Part shown: piece by piece, positions 9,314-18,242 of the stretch
How the letters are laid out: the number at the start of each line of letters is the position of its first letter
How positions within the stretch are numbered: the stretch's first letter is position 1
NCBI RefSeq assembly: GCF_002760615.1
Contig: NZ_AWWI01000121.1
Span: 248,001-312,000, forward strand
DNA from: Puniceibacterium antarcticum
GTDB lineage: Bacteria; Pseudomonadota; Alphaproteobacteria; Rhodobacterales; Rhodobacteraceae
Reading direction: 5' to 3'
DNA length: 64,000 bases
The notes under the pieces: model-generated
Told to the model about the DNA's origin: nothing
The model's input: only the letters and a program-made list of their open reading frames with translations
Database searches by the model: none
Translations under genes and position numbers: made by a program

Positions 9314-9934
9314 ATGTCAGTAAGACTAAGTCCCGACGCGCCGTTCCTGCATTCCGGCTGCGAGATCACCGAGGATTGCACCTTTGGCGCCTATGTCGAG
9401 ATCGGGCAGGGCAGTCGCGTGGCACATTCCCATCTCGGGGATTATTCCTACTGTGACCGGATGGCGGATATTGCCAATGCGCAGATCGGTAAGTTTGCCA
9501 ATATCGCCGCTATGTCCCGGATCGGGGCGACGGATCACCCGATGGAAAAGGCGTCGCTGCATCACTTTCTGTATCGTTCCAGTGACTATTGGGAGGATGC
9601 GGAGGTGGATCAGGACTGGTTCGCGCAGCGTCAGTCGCGGGTCGCGCATCTGGGGCATGACACCTGGATCGGCGCCATGGCGATGGTCAAGCCTGAGGTG
9701 ACGGTGGGCCATGGTGCGGTCGTTGCGTCGGGGGCCGTTGTGACCAAGGATGTGCCGCCCTACTGGATCGTCGCCGGGGTGCCGGCCAAGCCGATCCGGC
9801 GCCGTCTGCCCGAGGAAACGGCAGAGCGGCTGATGGCGCTGGAATGGTGGGACTGGGATCACGCCACCCTGCGCGCCCGGCTGGAGGATTTCCGCAAGCT
9901 GTCGGCCGAGGATTTTCTGGATCGCTACGAATAG
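9314..9934 (+). CDS. hexapeptide-repeat acyltransferase of the phosphonate locus
   Basis: 206 residues of left-handed beta-helix (LbetaH) sequence related to chloramphenicol/virginiamycin acetyltransferases and to DapH/VatB-like enzymes. The hexapeptide runs include [15 protein letters not shown], the catalytic-type histidine in ATDHP, and [19 protein letters not shown]. Members of this family recur inside phn operons and probably acetylate an amino-phosphonate or a C-P lyase intermediate, a role analogous to PhnO (inference). It begins 3 bases after phnE2 and is followed by a hairpin. Confidence 0.85.
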   Translation: MSVRLSPDAPFLHSGCEITEDCTFGAYVEIGQGSRVAHSHLGDYSYCDRMADIANAQIGKFANIAAMSRIGATDHPMEKASLHHFLYRSSDYWEDAEVDQDWFAQRQSRVAHLGHDTWIGAMAMVKPEVTVGHGAVVASGAVVTKDVPPYWIVAGVPAKPIRRRLPEETAERLMALEWWDWDHATLRARLEDFRKLSAEDFLDRYE

Positions 9935-9965
9935 CACTGCCGTGTGCCTGTGCTGATCTGCCTGC

Positions 9966-9992
9966 AGCGCCTCGGGATATCCCCGGGGCGCT
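9966..9992 (+). terminator. hairpin after the acyltransferase gene
   Basis: AGCGCC (9966-9971) pairs with GGCGCT (9987-9992), with additional inner CGGG/CCCG pairing, and is followed by GTGCGATTTT. It probably ends the transport half of the phn locus before a separate promoter region for phnG-M. Confidence 0.6.
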
Positions 9993-10060
9993 GTGCGATT
10001 TTGGGCTTCGGTTTTGCGCTGTCATCAAAGTTTCACTTTGCCTTTGGGGTGTATTTGTAT

Positions 10061-10099
10061 AGTTGTCGCATCAAGAGTTGTCCAGTTGTCGATATAGAC
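10061..10099 (+). promoter_or_regulatory. triple AGTTGTC repeat and GTC-N6-GAC palindrome upstream of phnG
   Basis: AGTTGTC occurs three times (10061-10067, 10076-10082, 10084-10090). The last copy runs into GTC-GATATA-GAC (10088-10099), just before the phnG ribosome site. The region looks like an operator cluster for the lyase operon; a PhnF-like GntR regulator is the usual candidate, but none is encoded in this window. No confident -35/-10 pair could be placed. Confidence 0.45.
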
Positions 10100-10107
10100 G
10101 AGGAATC

Positions 10108-10542
10108 ATGACCCGAGCCGAATGGATGGGCCTGCTGGCCCGATCAGCCCCCGACACCCTGACCGCTTGTCTGGCGGGACTGGGTGAGATGCCGAAACAC
10201 AGCTGGCTGCGCGCGCCCGAGGCCGGATCAGTCATGGTGCAGGGCCGCACCGGCGGTGTTGGCGCGCCGTTCAATCTGGGCGAGGTGACGGCGACGCGCT
10301 GTGCCCTGCGTCTGGAGGATGGTCGCGAAGGTCATGCCTTTGTGCAGGGGCGCAGCCGCGATCATGCCACCCGCGCCGCGCTGGTGGATGCGCTGATGCA
10401 GGGGACTGATGCGGATGTTGTGCGCCAGAGCGTGCTTGAGCCGCTTGCCACAGAAGAGGCCGCGCACCGCGACATCATCGCCCGAAAGGCCGAAGCGACG
10501 CGGGTGAATTTTGAGACATTGGTCCGGGGAGAAGACGCATGA
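10108..10542 (+). CDS. phnG: C-P lyase core subunit PhnG
   Basis: 144 residues from the ATG at 10108, with GACGAGGA (10097-10104) as ribosome site; the frame is open further upstream but that part lacks a ribosome site and family similarity. EWMGLLARS near the start, RTGGVGAPFNLGEVTATRCA and GHAFVQGRSRDHATRAAL are PhnG landmarks. It is part of the PhnGHIJ complex that attaches phosphonate to ribose and cleaves the C-P bond. It overlaps phnH by four bases. Confidence 0.95.
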   Translation: MTRAEWMGLLARSAPDTLTACLAGLGEMPKHSWLRAPEAGSVMVQGRTGGVGAPFNLGEVTATRCALRLEDGREGHAFVQGRSRDHATRAALVDALMQGTDADVVRQSVLEPLATEEAAHRDIIARKAEATRVNFETLVRGEDA

Positions 10543-11099
10543 ACGCGCTGGCCGCAGGGTTTGCCAACCCACCGCAGGAGTCGGCCCGTGCCTTTCGCGC
10601 GGCGATGCAGGCAATGGCCTGCCCTGGAACGATCCAAAACATCACAGGCCCCGAGGTTCCGGGCCTGTCCCCGGCGGCGGCACTGTTGCTGCTGACCCTG
10701 ACGGATGGCACGACACCGGTGCTGCTGACCGGCGATGCAGCGCAGTCGCAGGACTGGCTGACCTTTCACACCGGCGCGCCCAAGGCGGGCAGCGCGGCAG
10801 AGGCGGCCTTTGCCGTGGGGCGCTGGGACGATCTGGGACCGCTCAACCCCTATCCGGTGGGCACGCCGGATTATCCCGACCGCTCTGCCACGCTGATCGT
10901 TGAAATGGCTGAGATTTCTGGGGATGGCCCGCGCCTGACCGGCCCGGGGATCGAGACGGAGGTACAGATGTCGCTGCCGGATGCCGATGCCCTGCGCCTG
11001 AACGCCGCGCTTTATCCGCTGGGGGTGGATCTGTTTCTGACCTGCGGCAGCCGCCTTGCGGCGCTGCCCCGGTCCACACGCATTGCGGAGGATGGCTGA
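10539..11099 (+). CDS. phnH: C-P lyase core subunit PhnH
   Basis: 186 residues. FRAAMQAMACPGTI near residue 25, FHTGAPKAGSAAEAAFAVG and the late GVDLFLTCG segment are PhnH landmarks. PhnH is needed for the PhnGHIJ complex and the early phosphonate-ribose step. Start codon overlaps the phnG stop and the stop overlaps the phnI start (TGATG), so the operon is tightly coupled. Confidence 0.95.
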   Translation: MNALAAGFANPPQESARAFRAAMQAMACPGTIQNITGPEVPGLSPAAALLLLTLTDGTTPVLLTGDAAQSQDWLTFHTGAPKAGSAAEAAFAVGRWDDLGPLNPYPVGTPDYPDRSATLIVEMAEISGDGPRLTGPGIETEVQMSLPDADALRLNAALYPLGVDLFLTCGSRLAALPRSTRIAEDG

Positions 11100-12184
11100 T
11101 GTACGTCGCAGCAAAAGGCGGAGAAGAGGCGATTGCCGCCGCCCACACCTGGCTCGCCGAGGCACGCCGGGGGGACCGGTCGCTTCCTGCAATGAGCACG
11201 GCGCAGATTGCCGAACAGCTGGCGCTGGCGGTGGCGCGGGTGATGTCCGAGGGGTCGCTTTATGACATCGACCTTGCGGCGCTGGCGGTGCAGCAGGCGC
11301 GGGGTGATCTGATCGAGGCGATCTTTCTCATCCGCGCCTATCGCACCACCTTGCCGCGTCTCGGATCATCCAGACCGATCGACACGGGGGCCATGATATG
11401 CGAACGCCGGGTGTCGGCGACGTTCAAGGATATCCCCGGCGGGCAGGTGCTGGGGCCGACATTTGACTATACCCACCGGCTGGTGGATTTCGCGCTGGCG
11501 GCAGGGGACGAGGCCGCGGCGGCGAAGATCGCCGAGACCGCGCCACAGACCCGGTCCCGCGTGTCCGACCATCTGGGACGCGAAGGGTTGCTGCGGGATG
11601 AGCCGCGCAGCGATGCCACGCCGCCGGATCTGACCCGCACGCCGCTGGAATTACCGGCCGAACGGCCGCTGCGGCTGCAGGCGCTGGCGCGGGCGGATGA
11701 GGGGTTTCTGCTGGGCCTCGCTTATTCGACGCAGCGCGGATACGGGCGCACCCATGCCTTTGTCGGTGAGTTGCGCATTGGAACGGTCCAAGTGGCTGTC
11801 GAGATCCCCGAGCTGGGCTTTGCCATCGACTTTGCCGAGATTGTCGTGACCGAATGTGAGACGGTGAACCAGTTCACCGGGTCGCGCACGGAGCCTGCGC
11901 AGTTCACCCGGGGCTATGGTCTGGTTATGGGCCGGTGCGAGCGCAAGTCGATTTCCATGAGTCTGGTGGATCGCGCGCTGCAATGGCAGGAGCTGGGCGA
12001 GGACAATGTCGGCGCCCCGGCGCAGGATGCGGAATTTGTGCTGATGCACAGCGACAACATTCAGGCGACCGGGTTTCTCGAACATATCAAGCTGCCGCAT
12101 TACGTCGATTTTCAGGCCGAGCTGCAGCTGATCCGACGCCTGCGCCGCGAGGCAACCGAAGCACAGATGGAGGCTGCGGAATGA
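11099..12184 (+). CDS. phnI: C-P lyase core subunit PhnI
   Basis: 361 residues, full PhnI length. MYVAAKGGEEAI at the N-terminus, the EGSLYDIDLAALAVQQARGD segment and ETVNQFTGSRTEPAQFTRGY are highly conserved in PhnI, the nucleosidase-type subunit that forms the ribose-phosphonate triphosphate intermediate with PhnG/H/L. Overlaps phnJ by four bases. Confidence 0.95.
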   Translation: MYVAAKGGEEAIAAAHTWLAEARRGDRSLPAMSTAQIAEQLALAVARVMSEGSLYDIDLAALAVQQARGDLIEAIFLIRAYRTTLPRLGSSRPIDTGAMICERRVSATFKDIPGGQVLGPTFDYTHRLVDFALAAGDEAAAAKIAETAPQTRSRVSDHLGREGLLRDEPRSDATPPDLTRTPLELPAERPLRLQALARADEGFLLGLAYSTQRGYGRTHAFVGELRIGTVQVAVEIPELGFAIDFAEIVVTECETVNQFTGSRTEPAQFTRGYGLVMGRCERKSISMSLVDRALQWQELGEDNVGAPAQDAEFVLMHSDNIQATGFLEHIKLPHYVDFQAELQLIRRLRREATEAQMEAAE

Positions 12185-13002
12185 GCGATTATAACTTTGC
12201 CTATCTGGATGAGCCGACGAAAAAGATGATCCGTCGCGCGATCCTCAAAGGGCTGGCTGTGCCGGGCTATCAGGTGCCCTTTGCCAGCCGCGAGATGCCG
12301 ATGCCCTATGGCTGGGGCACGGGTGGCGTGCAGGTGACGGCGGCCTGCCTGACGCCCGAAGATACGCTGAAGGTGATCGATCAGGGGTCGGACGATACCA
12401 CAAATGCCGTGTCGATCCGGTCGTTCTTTGCTAAGGTGGCGGGGGTGGCGACCACCACCCGTACCGCTGAGGCGTCCGTGATCCAGACCCGCCACCGTAT
12501 TCCCGAAACGCCTTTGCGCAGTGATCAGGTGCTGGTCTATCAGGTGCCGATCCCCGAGCCGCTGCGGTTTCTGGAACCGCGCGAGACCGAGACGCGTCGG
12601 ATGCACGCGCTGGAGGAATACGGGCTGATGCATGTGAAGCTCTACGAAGACATCGCACGGCACGGCGCGATTGCGACCTCTTACGCCTATCCGGCGCTGG
12701 TGAACGGGCGGCATGTGTTCGACCCCTCGCCGATCCCGCGGTTCGACAACCCACGGCTGGAAAGCCCGGCGATCCAGCTGTTTGGCGCAGGGCGGGAACA
12801 GCGGATCTATGCGCTGCCGCCGTTCACCAGCGTGCAGAGCCTTGATTTTGACGATCACCCGTTTGAGGCCTCCAAGGCTGATGGCGCCTGTGCCCTTTGC
12901 GGGGCGACGCATACCTATCTGGACGAGATCGTGGCCGATGATCAGGGCACGCGGCGGTTCCAGTGTTCTGATACGGATTATTGCATGGAGCGGCGGGCAT
13001 GA
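12181..13002 (+). CDS. phnJ: C-P lyase radical-SAM subunit PhnJ
   Basis: 273 residues from the ATG overlapping the phnI stop; the same frame is open upstream but that is phnI shadow. PhnJ breaks the carbon-phosphorus bond by radical SAM chemistry. The four cysteines that define it are present near the C-terminus as C-x2-C-x21-C-x5-C (CALC, then the cysteine after RRFQ, then the cysteine in DYC). MPYGWGTGGVQVTAA is the conserved N-terminal block. The enzyme looks intact. Confidence 0.96.
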   Translation: MSDYNFAYLDEPTKKMIRRAILKGLAVPGYQVPFASREMPMPYGWGTGGVQVTAACLTPEDTLKVIDQGSDDTTNAVSIRSFFAKVAGVATTTRTAEASVIQTRHRIPETPLRSDQVLVYQVPIPEPLRFLEPRETETRRMHALEEYGLMHVKLYEDIARHGAIATSYAYPALVNGRHVFDPSPIPRFDNPRLESPAIQLFGAGREQRIYALPPFTSVQSLDFDDHPFEASKADGACALCGATHTYLDEIVADDQGTRRFQCSDTDYCMERRA

Positions 13003-13787
13003 ATGTGGTGAATACAGCCCTGGTCCTGGAGGACACACCTCTGTTGTCGGTCTCGGGTCTTACGCGGTCTTACGGCGCGCGGATCGGTTGCAAGGATGTG
13101 GTGTTTGATCTGTACCCGGGTGAGGTCATGGGGATTGTCGGTGAATCCGGGTCGGGCAAATCGACCTTGCTGTCCTGTCTGGCGGGGCATCTGGAAACGG
13201 ATGCGGGGCAGGTGGTCTATCAGGGGCAGGATGTGCTGACCCTGCCGGAGCCTGCGAGGCGGCGGCTGATGCGCACCGACTGGGCCTTTGTGCACCAACA
13301 CGCCCGCGACGGGTTGCGCATGAACGTCAGTGCGGGCGGCAATGTGGGCGAACGCCTGATGGCGGGTGGTGCGCGGCATTACGGCAACATCCGCAAGACG
13401 GCCGAGGACTGGCTGGAGCGGGTCGAGATTGATCCGGGCCGGATCGACGACCGCCCCAGCGCCTTTTCCGGCGGCATGCAGCAGCGTTTGCAGATTGCGC
13501 GTGGCCTTGTGACCGGGCCGAAGCTGGTGCTGATGGACGAACCCACCGGCGGTCTGGATGTCAGCGTTCAGGCGCGGCTGCTGGATCTGCTGCGCGGTCT
13601 GGTGCGGCGGATGGGGTTGTCTGTGGTGATCGTGACCCATGACATCGGGGTGGTGCGGCTGCTGGCCGACCGGCTGATGGTGATGCGCCACGGACAGGTG
13701 GTGGAACAGGGGCTGACGGACCGTGTGCTGGACGATCCGCAACATGCCTATACGCAACTTCTGGTGAATTCGGTGCTGCCCACATGA
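12999..13787 (+). CDS. phnK: C-P lyase accessory ATP-binding protein PhnK
   Basis: 262 residues from the ATG at 12999 that overlaps the phnJ stop. Walker [10 protein letters not shown], signature [13 protein letters not shown] and Walker [12 protein letters not shown] are intact. [18 protein letters not shown] is a PhnK-specific stretch that separates it from oligopeptide ATPases. It binds the PhnGHIJ core. The stop overlaps the phnL start. Confidence 0.95.
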   Translation: MNVVNTALVLEDTPLLSVSGLTRSYGARIGCKDVVFDLYPGEVMGIVGESGSGKSTLLSCLAGHLETDAGQVVYQGQDVLTLPEPARRRLMRTDWAFVHQHARDGLRMNVSAGGNVGERLMAGGARHYGNIRKTAEDWLERVEIDPGRIDDRPSAFSGGMQQRLQIARGLVTGPKLVLMDEPTGGLDVSVQARLLDLLRGLVRRMGLSVVIVTHDIGVVRLLADRLMVMRHGQVVEQGLTDRVLDDPQHAYTQLLVNSVLPT

Positions 13788-14485
13788 CTGCTCAGGTGAT
13801 GATCCGCGTGGCGGACGTGTCCAAGAACTTTGCCCTGCATGCGCAGGGTGGAACGGTGATCCCGGTGCTGCAGGGTGCCGCGCTGACCGTGCGGGCGGGG
13901 GAATGTGTCGCGCTGACCGGCTCCTCTGGATCGGGCAAATCCACGCTGCTGCGGCTGTTGCAGGGCAATTATGCCCCTGCGGGTGGGGTGATCGAAGTGG
14001 CGGGGCTGGACCTTGCCACGGCCACACCCCGGCAGGTGTCAGCGCTGCGGCGCGGGACGCTGGGCTATGTATCGCAATTCCTGCGGGTGGTGCCCCGGGT
14101 GCCTGCGCTGGATGTGGTGGCCGATCCCCTGCTGACGCTGGGGATGGAAGAGGGTGAGGCGCGCGACCGTGCCGGGGCGCTGCTGGCGCAACTGAACCTG
14201 CCCGAGCGGCTGTGGGGTCTGTCGCCGACGACGTTTTCGGGGGGCGAACAGCAGCGGGTGAACATCGCGCGCGGCTTTGTGCATCCCTATCCGGTCCTGT
14301 TGCTGGACGAGCCGACAGCCTCGCTCGACCCCGTCAACCGCGCCGTGGTGCTGCAGCTGATCCGTGACGCCAAGGCGCGCGGCGCGGCGCTGGTCGGGAT
14401 CTTTCATGACGCACCGGCCCGGGCGGAGATTGCGGATCGAGAGGTGGATGTGACGGTGTTTTCGCCGCAGGCGGTGCCCGCATGA
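13784..14485 (+). CDS. phnL: C-P lyase accessory ATP-binding protein PhnL
   Basis: 233 residues of ABC ATPase: Walker [10 protein letters not shown], signature [13 protein letters not shown], Walker [12 protein letters not shown], and the PhnL-type [18 protein letters not shown]. PhnL is needed with PhnI for building the ribose-phosphonate intermediate and caps the core complex. Overlaps both neighbours by four bases. Confidence 0.95.
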   Translation: MTAQVMIRVADVSKNFALHAQGGTVIPVLQGAALTVRAGECVALTGSSGSGKSTLLRLLQGNYAPAGGVIEVAGLDLATATPRQVSALRRGTLGYVSQFLRVVPRVPALDVVADPLLTLGMEEGEARDRAGALLAQLNLPERLWGLSPTTFSGGEQQRVNIARGFVHPYPVLLLDEPTASLDPVNRAVVLQLIRDAKARGAALVGIFHDAPARAEIADREVDVTVFSPQAVPA

Positions 14486-15024
14486 TGGGGCGACTGATCG
14501 CAGTTGTGGGCCCTTCGGGCGTGGGCAAGGATACTTTGATCCGCGCCCTAAGCGACGCGCGGCCCGACCTTTACGAGGTGCGCCGCGTCATCACCCGGCC
14601 CACAGACGAAACCGAGGCCTGCCTGTCGGTCACATCCGGAGAATTCAGACGCCTGCAGGAGGCGGGGGCCTTTGCCCTGTCCTGGGGGGCGCATGGCCTG
14701 TCTTACGGTGTGCCAATCGAGGCGGTGGAGCGGGTGCGCGCGGGTCAGGACGTGATCGCCAACCTGTCGCGCGCGCTGTTGCCTGTGGCGATCGGCGTCT
14801 TTCCCCGGGTGCTGATCCTGTCGCTGAGTGCCGCGCCCGAGGTACTGGCCGAACGGCTGGGTGCGCGGGGCCGCGAAGAAGGCGCCGAGATCACCCGGCG
14901 CCTTGCCCGCGCAGTGCCGCCCATGCCCGACGAGGCCGAGGTGGTGCATATCGACAACGGTGGCCCGCTTGAGGTTTCGCTTACCGCAGCGCTGAGCGCC
15001 CTGTCACAAAACGATACCGCGTGA
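14482..15024 (+). CDS. phnN: ribose 1,5-bisphosphokinase PhnN
   Basis: 180 residues of guanylate-kinase-like fold with P-loop GPSGVGKDT at residues 10-18 and [13 protein letters not shown], which corresponds to the GMP-binding loop of guanylate kinases. PhnN phosphorylates ribose 1,5-bisphosphate to PRPP, closing the C-P lyase pathway. Starts in overlap with phnL. Two adjacent ATG codons (14482, 14485) are possible starts. Confidence 0.94.
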   Translation: MMGRLIAVVGPSGVGKDTLIRALSDARPDLYEVRRVITRPTDETEACLSVTSGEFRRLQEAGAFALSWGAHGLSYGVPIEAVERVRAGQDVIANLSRALLPVAIGVFPRVLILSLSAAPEVLAERLGARGREEGAEITRRLARAVPPMPDEAEVVHIDNGGPLEVSLTAALSALSQNDTA

Positions 15025-15103
15025 GCGGTCTGACCCTATCCCGATCCCGGCCAATGCACGCCCTGTGCAGGCAAGACGCCCGGCCCCTGAAAGAGTGCAG
15101 ATG

Positions 15104-16249
15104 ATGACGGACCAAATTATCCTTTCCAACGCCCGCCTTGTGATGGAGCGCGAAATTGTCACCGGATCGCTGGTGATCCGCGACGGGCTGATCGCAGAGA
15201 TCGACACGGGCGCGCAGGTCCCTGCCGGGGCGATTGACTGCGGCGGCGATCTGGTTAGCCCTGGGTTGATCGAGCTGCACACCGACAATCTGGAACGCCA
15301 CCTGAGCCCGCGCCCCGGCGTCGACTGGCCACATGAGGCGGCGATTCTGGCCCATGACGGTGAGCTTGCGGCCTGTGGCATCACCACGGTGTTTGACGCA
15401 TTGCGCGTCGGGTCAATCAAATCGCCCACCGGCATGGGCTACAAACCCTATGCCCGCGCGTTGGCGTCGGAAATCCACGCGCTGCGCGCAGGTGGGCATC
15501 TGCGCATCAGCCACCATTTGCACCTGCGCGCCGAGATGTGTTCGCAGACCCTGTCGGACGAGCTTGACGGCTTTGGCCCCGAGGATCGCGTCGGTCTGGT
15601 CAGTCTGATGGACCACACGCCGGGGCAGCGGCAGTTTGTCGATGTGGGCAAATTCCGCCAGTATATTCAGGGCAAATATGGGTTGGAGGACAAGGTCTTT
15701 GACGCCTATGTGGCCGAGCTGAAAGAGCTTCAGGCAACGTTCGGCCCCCGGCACGAAGCTGCTGCCGTAGCCGCCGCCGCGCGGTTTGGTGCGGCTTTGG
15801 CCAGCCACGATGACACCAACGCCGCACATGTGGCACAAAGTGCTGCCCATGGTGTGGCGATTGCCGAATTTCCAACGACAAAAGAGGCGGCGCAGGCCTG
15901 CCGTGCGGCGGGCATTGCGGTGATGATGGGTGCGCCCAACATCGTGCGGGGCGGGTCGCATTCCGGCAATGTGGCGGCGGCGGATCTGGCCCGCGATGGG
16001 CTGCTGGATGTGCTGAGTTCGGATTACGTCCCGGCAGCGCTGCTGACGGCGGCGGTGCAACTGGCGCAGATGACCGGCGATCTGCCAAAAGCACTGGCGA
16101 CCGTGACCAGCGCCCCGGCGCGGGCCGTCGGGCTGGAAGATCGGGGGCGGATTGTGCCCGGGCTGCGTGCTGATTTGGTGCGGCTGCGCATGGTCGGAAA
16201 GACGGCGCGCCCGGTGTCGGTCTGGTCACTGGGGCAGCGCGTGGCCTGA
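15104..16249 (+). CDS. phnM: alpha-D-ribose 1-methylphosphonate 5-triphosphate diphosphatase PhnM
   Basis: 381 residues, amidohydrolase superfamily. LIELHTDNLERHLSPRPGV holds metal ligands, and SHDDTNAAHVA, MGAPNIVRGGSHSGNVAA and SSDYVPAALL are PhnM landmarks. It removes diphosphate from the ribosyl triphosphonate. ATG at 15101 or 15104; GAAAGAG at 15089-15095 favours 15104 by spacing. It closes the phn locus, 79 bases after phnN. Confidence 0.94.
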   Translation: MTDQIILSNARLVMEREIVTGSLVIRDGLIAEIDTGAQVPAGAIDCGGDLVSPGLIELHTDNLERHLSPRPGVDWPHEAAILAHDGELAACGITTVFDALRVGSIKSPTGMGYKPYARALASEIHALRAGGHLRISHHLHLRAEMCSQTLSDELDGFGPEDRVGLVSLMDHTPGQRQFVDVGKFRQYIQGKYGLEDKVFDAYVAELKELQATFGPRHEAAAVAAAARFGAALASHDDTNAAHVAQSAAHGVAIAEFPTTKEAAQACRAAGIAVMMGAPNIVRGGSHSGNVAAADLARDGLLDVLSSDYVPAALLTAAVQLAQMTGDLPKALATVTSAPARAVGLEDRGRIVPGLRADLVRLRMVGKTARPVSVWSLGQRVA

Positions 16250-16335
16250 GGATACCGCGTCGCGCGGTTCTGAACTGGAACTTCGGCCACGAACCGGGTA
16301 TTGCCCTGCGCGAACCGGGGGGATCCCCGAAATCC

Positions 16336-16875
16336 ATGATGTCGGAGAGCAGAGCGGTGCCACAGGGTTCGCAAGACGCATTCAAGGCGGCAAATACGCT
16401 GGTTCTGGCCAGCGGCACGCTGGCCGAAACCGCCACGCTGGCTGGGGTTATCGCAGAGGCGCTGACCCCGGGCGATGTGGTGCTGCTAGATGGACCGCTG
16501 GCGGCGGGAAAGACCACATTTGTCACGTCGCTTTGCCGCGCGCTTGACTGCGCCGAACAGCCGTCGAGCCCGACCTATGCAATATCCAACATTTACACCT
16601 GCCCTAGGTTCGAGGTGTTCCACATCGACGCCTATCGGCTGAGCGGGGTGGATGAGTTTTACAACCTTGGGATCGAAGAATTCTTTCCCGACTCCGTGGC
16701 GCTGATCGAATGGGGGGAGCGGGTGGCGGAGGCCTTTGTCGATCCGCTGCGCATCGCCATCAGCTTTGAGGACGCGGAGAGCGAGGGGCGGGTTTACACC
16801 TTTGCCAGCACCGGTAAGCGCTGGCAGGGGCTGATGGCGCAGCTTCGCGCAAGATGGCCGGACGCAGGGGTTTGA
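16336..16875 (+). CDS. tsaE: TsaE-like P-loop ATPase of the clustered t6A set
   Basis: 179 residues. P-loop GPLAAGKTT (residues 53-61) replaces the more usual GxLGAGKTT but keeps all nucleotide-binding residues. SSPTYAISNIY, FHIDAYRL and LIEWGER match the TsaE core (canonical SPTYTLVN, H-x-DLYRL, IEWPER). TsaE recycles the TsaB-TsaD complex during N6-threonylcarbamoyl-adenosine synthesis on ANN-decoding tRNAs. About 20 residues of extra N-terminus precede the family core. It is first of four adjacent t6A genes, 86 bases after phnM. Confidence 0.88.
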   Translation: MMSESRAVPQGSQDAFKAANTLVLASGTLAETATLAGVIAEALTPGDVVLLDGPLAAGKTTFVTSLCRALDCAEQPSSPTYAISNIYTCPRFEVFHIDAYRLSGVDEFYNLGIEEFFPDSVALIEWGERVAEAFVDPLRIAISFEDAESEGRVYTFASTGKRWQGLMAQLRARWPDAGV

Positions 16876-16876
16876 C

Positions 16877-17524
16877 ATGAGGCTGATCATCCAGACATCT
16901 TCGGCGACCTTCGGGCTGGGGCTGTTGTCTGACACTGGCGCGTTGCTGCATGAGATTCATGCCAAGGATTGCACGACGCAGTCCAAAAATCTTGGTGATC
17001 TGTTTCACGCTTTGATGGACGGCGCTGGTTGTACGCTGGCCGATATTGTCGAGATCTGCGTCGATCTTGGCCCGGGTGGGTTGTCGTCGACCCGCGCGGG
17101 GGTGAGCTTTGCCAATGCGCTGGCCTTTGCAGGGTCAGTCGGGTTGTCGGGCGTGTCGGCGCTTGAGTTGCTGATGCTTGAGGCGCGCAAGACCAGCGCT
17201 CTGCCGATCTGCAGTATGCGCCCGGCGCAGGGCGGGCTGGCGTTCTGGGCTTTTTACATTGAGGGGCGGCTTGAGGGGGTCGGCTGTGACCAGCCTGACG
17301 CGGTGCTGGGGCAGCTGATCGAGAGCCGCGGCGAGATTGCTGTGGCCGGCCCTTTGGCACGGTTGCGGCTGGACCCGCAAGCACTGAACGGTCTGCATAG
17401 GATGGAGATCGATCCGCCGGGCCTCGATATATTTTCTCAGGCCACCCGCCGCCCGCCCGCGGATGTGGGCGGTGTTGCCGTGCTGGAGCCGATCACGTCA
17501 GCCGAAGGTCTGGGGCCTGTCTGA
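16877..17524 (+). CDS. tsaB: TsaB-like partner of TsaD
   Basis: 215 residues with the ASKHA-type N-terminus (LIIQTSSATFGLGLL) and CVDLGPGGLSSTRAGVSFANALAF, corresponding to the GPGSFTGLRIG block of TsaB, the non-catalytic scaffold dimerising with TsaD. The altered glycine-rich loop (GPGGLSSTRAG) separates it from the usual alphaproteobacterial TsaB. It starts one base after the tsaE stop. No RimI-like gene is adjacent. Confidence 0.8.
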   Translation: MRLIIQTSSATFGLGLLSDTGALLHEIHAKDCTTQSKNLGDLFHALMDGAGCTLADIVEICVDLGPGGLSSTRAGVSFANALAFAGSVGLSGVSALELLMLEARKTSALPICSMRPAQGGLAFWAFYIEGRLEGVGCDQPDAVLGQLIESRGEIAVAGPLARLRLDPQALNGLHRMEIDPPGLDIFSQATRRPPADVGGVAVLEPITSAEGLGPV

Positions 17525-17633
17525 GGGTTTCTAAGTGGGTTTGGTGTTGCGCGGGCAGGGCGCGCGCATTAGATCCCCGGCACCGTTTGTCGCGGCCCAT
17601 GAGAGCCCATGAGAGATTGAAGGACGCCACGCC

Positions 17634-18242
17634 TTGACCAGCACAGCAGCGAACCCCGTTGTGGACCGCGCGGCGGACTGCCTCGCCGCAGGCGGCGTGG
17701 TGCTGTTGCCGACGGATACGGTCTTTGGCCTTGCTGCCCTGCCGGACAATGCAGGCGCTGTGGCGCGGATTTTCGCGCTGAAGGACAGACCGGCGCACAA
17801 AAACTTGGCCGTGATGATTTCGGATATTGCTCAGCTTGAGGCGATTGGTGCTGACGTGACCGATCTGGTGCGCGTGCTGGTCGCGTCGCCCTTTTGCCCC
17901 GGGGCTTTGTCCATGGCGGTGGGGCTGCGGGATACAGGCCGGGCGGCGTGGTTGCAGGACCGCGAAGAGCTGGCGTTCCGCATTCCCGACGATGCCTTTT
18001 TGCTGGAGCTGATCAACCGGACCGGGCCGCTGTTGGTCACCAGCGCGAACCGGTCGGGGCTGGGCACGCTGGGCACCGCCGCCGCCGCCGCCGCGCAGCT
18101 GACCGGCGCGCCGGATCTGGTGATCGAGGGGCGTGAGTGTGGCGCAATACCTTCGACTCTGGTCAATTGCCGCAAGGTGCCGCCGGTGATCGAACGGCAC
18201 GGCGTGCTATCAGCGCAAGAGTTGGCGGAGTATCTGGCATGA
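17634..18242 (+). CDS. tsaC: YrdC/Sua5-domain threonylcarbamoyl-AMP synthase (TsaC-like)
   Basis: 202 residues of YrdC fold: GGVVLLPTDTVFGLAAL, IFALKDRPAHKNLAVMI (the basic substrate/ATP pocket), PFCPGALSMAVG and SANRSG are all present. The family makes threonylcarbamoyl-AMP from threonine, bicarbonate and ATP. There is no second Sua5 domain. The start is a TTG at 17634 with GAAGGA about 8-13 bases upstream; it follows tsaB after 109 bases and overlaps tsaD by four. Confidence 0.87.
   Translation: MTSTAANPVVDRAADCLAAGGVVLLPTDTVFGLAALPDNAGAVARIFALKDRPAHKNLAVMISDIAQLEAIGADVTDLVRVLVASPFCPGALSMAVGLRDTGRAAWLQDREELAFRIPDDAFLLELINRTGPLLVTSANRSGLGTLGTAAAAAAQLTGAPDLVIEGRECGAIPSTLVNCRKVPPVIERHGVLSAQELAEYLA

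Noticed and set aside
11935-12180. N-terminal extension of phnJ
   Set aside because: The extra residues belong to the phnI reverse-phase reading; the true ATG overlaps the phnI stop as usual in this operon.
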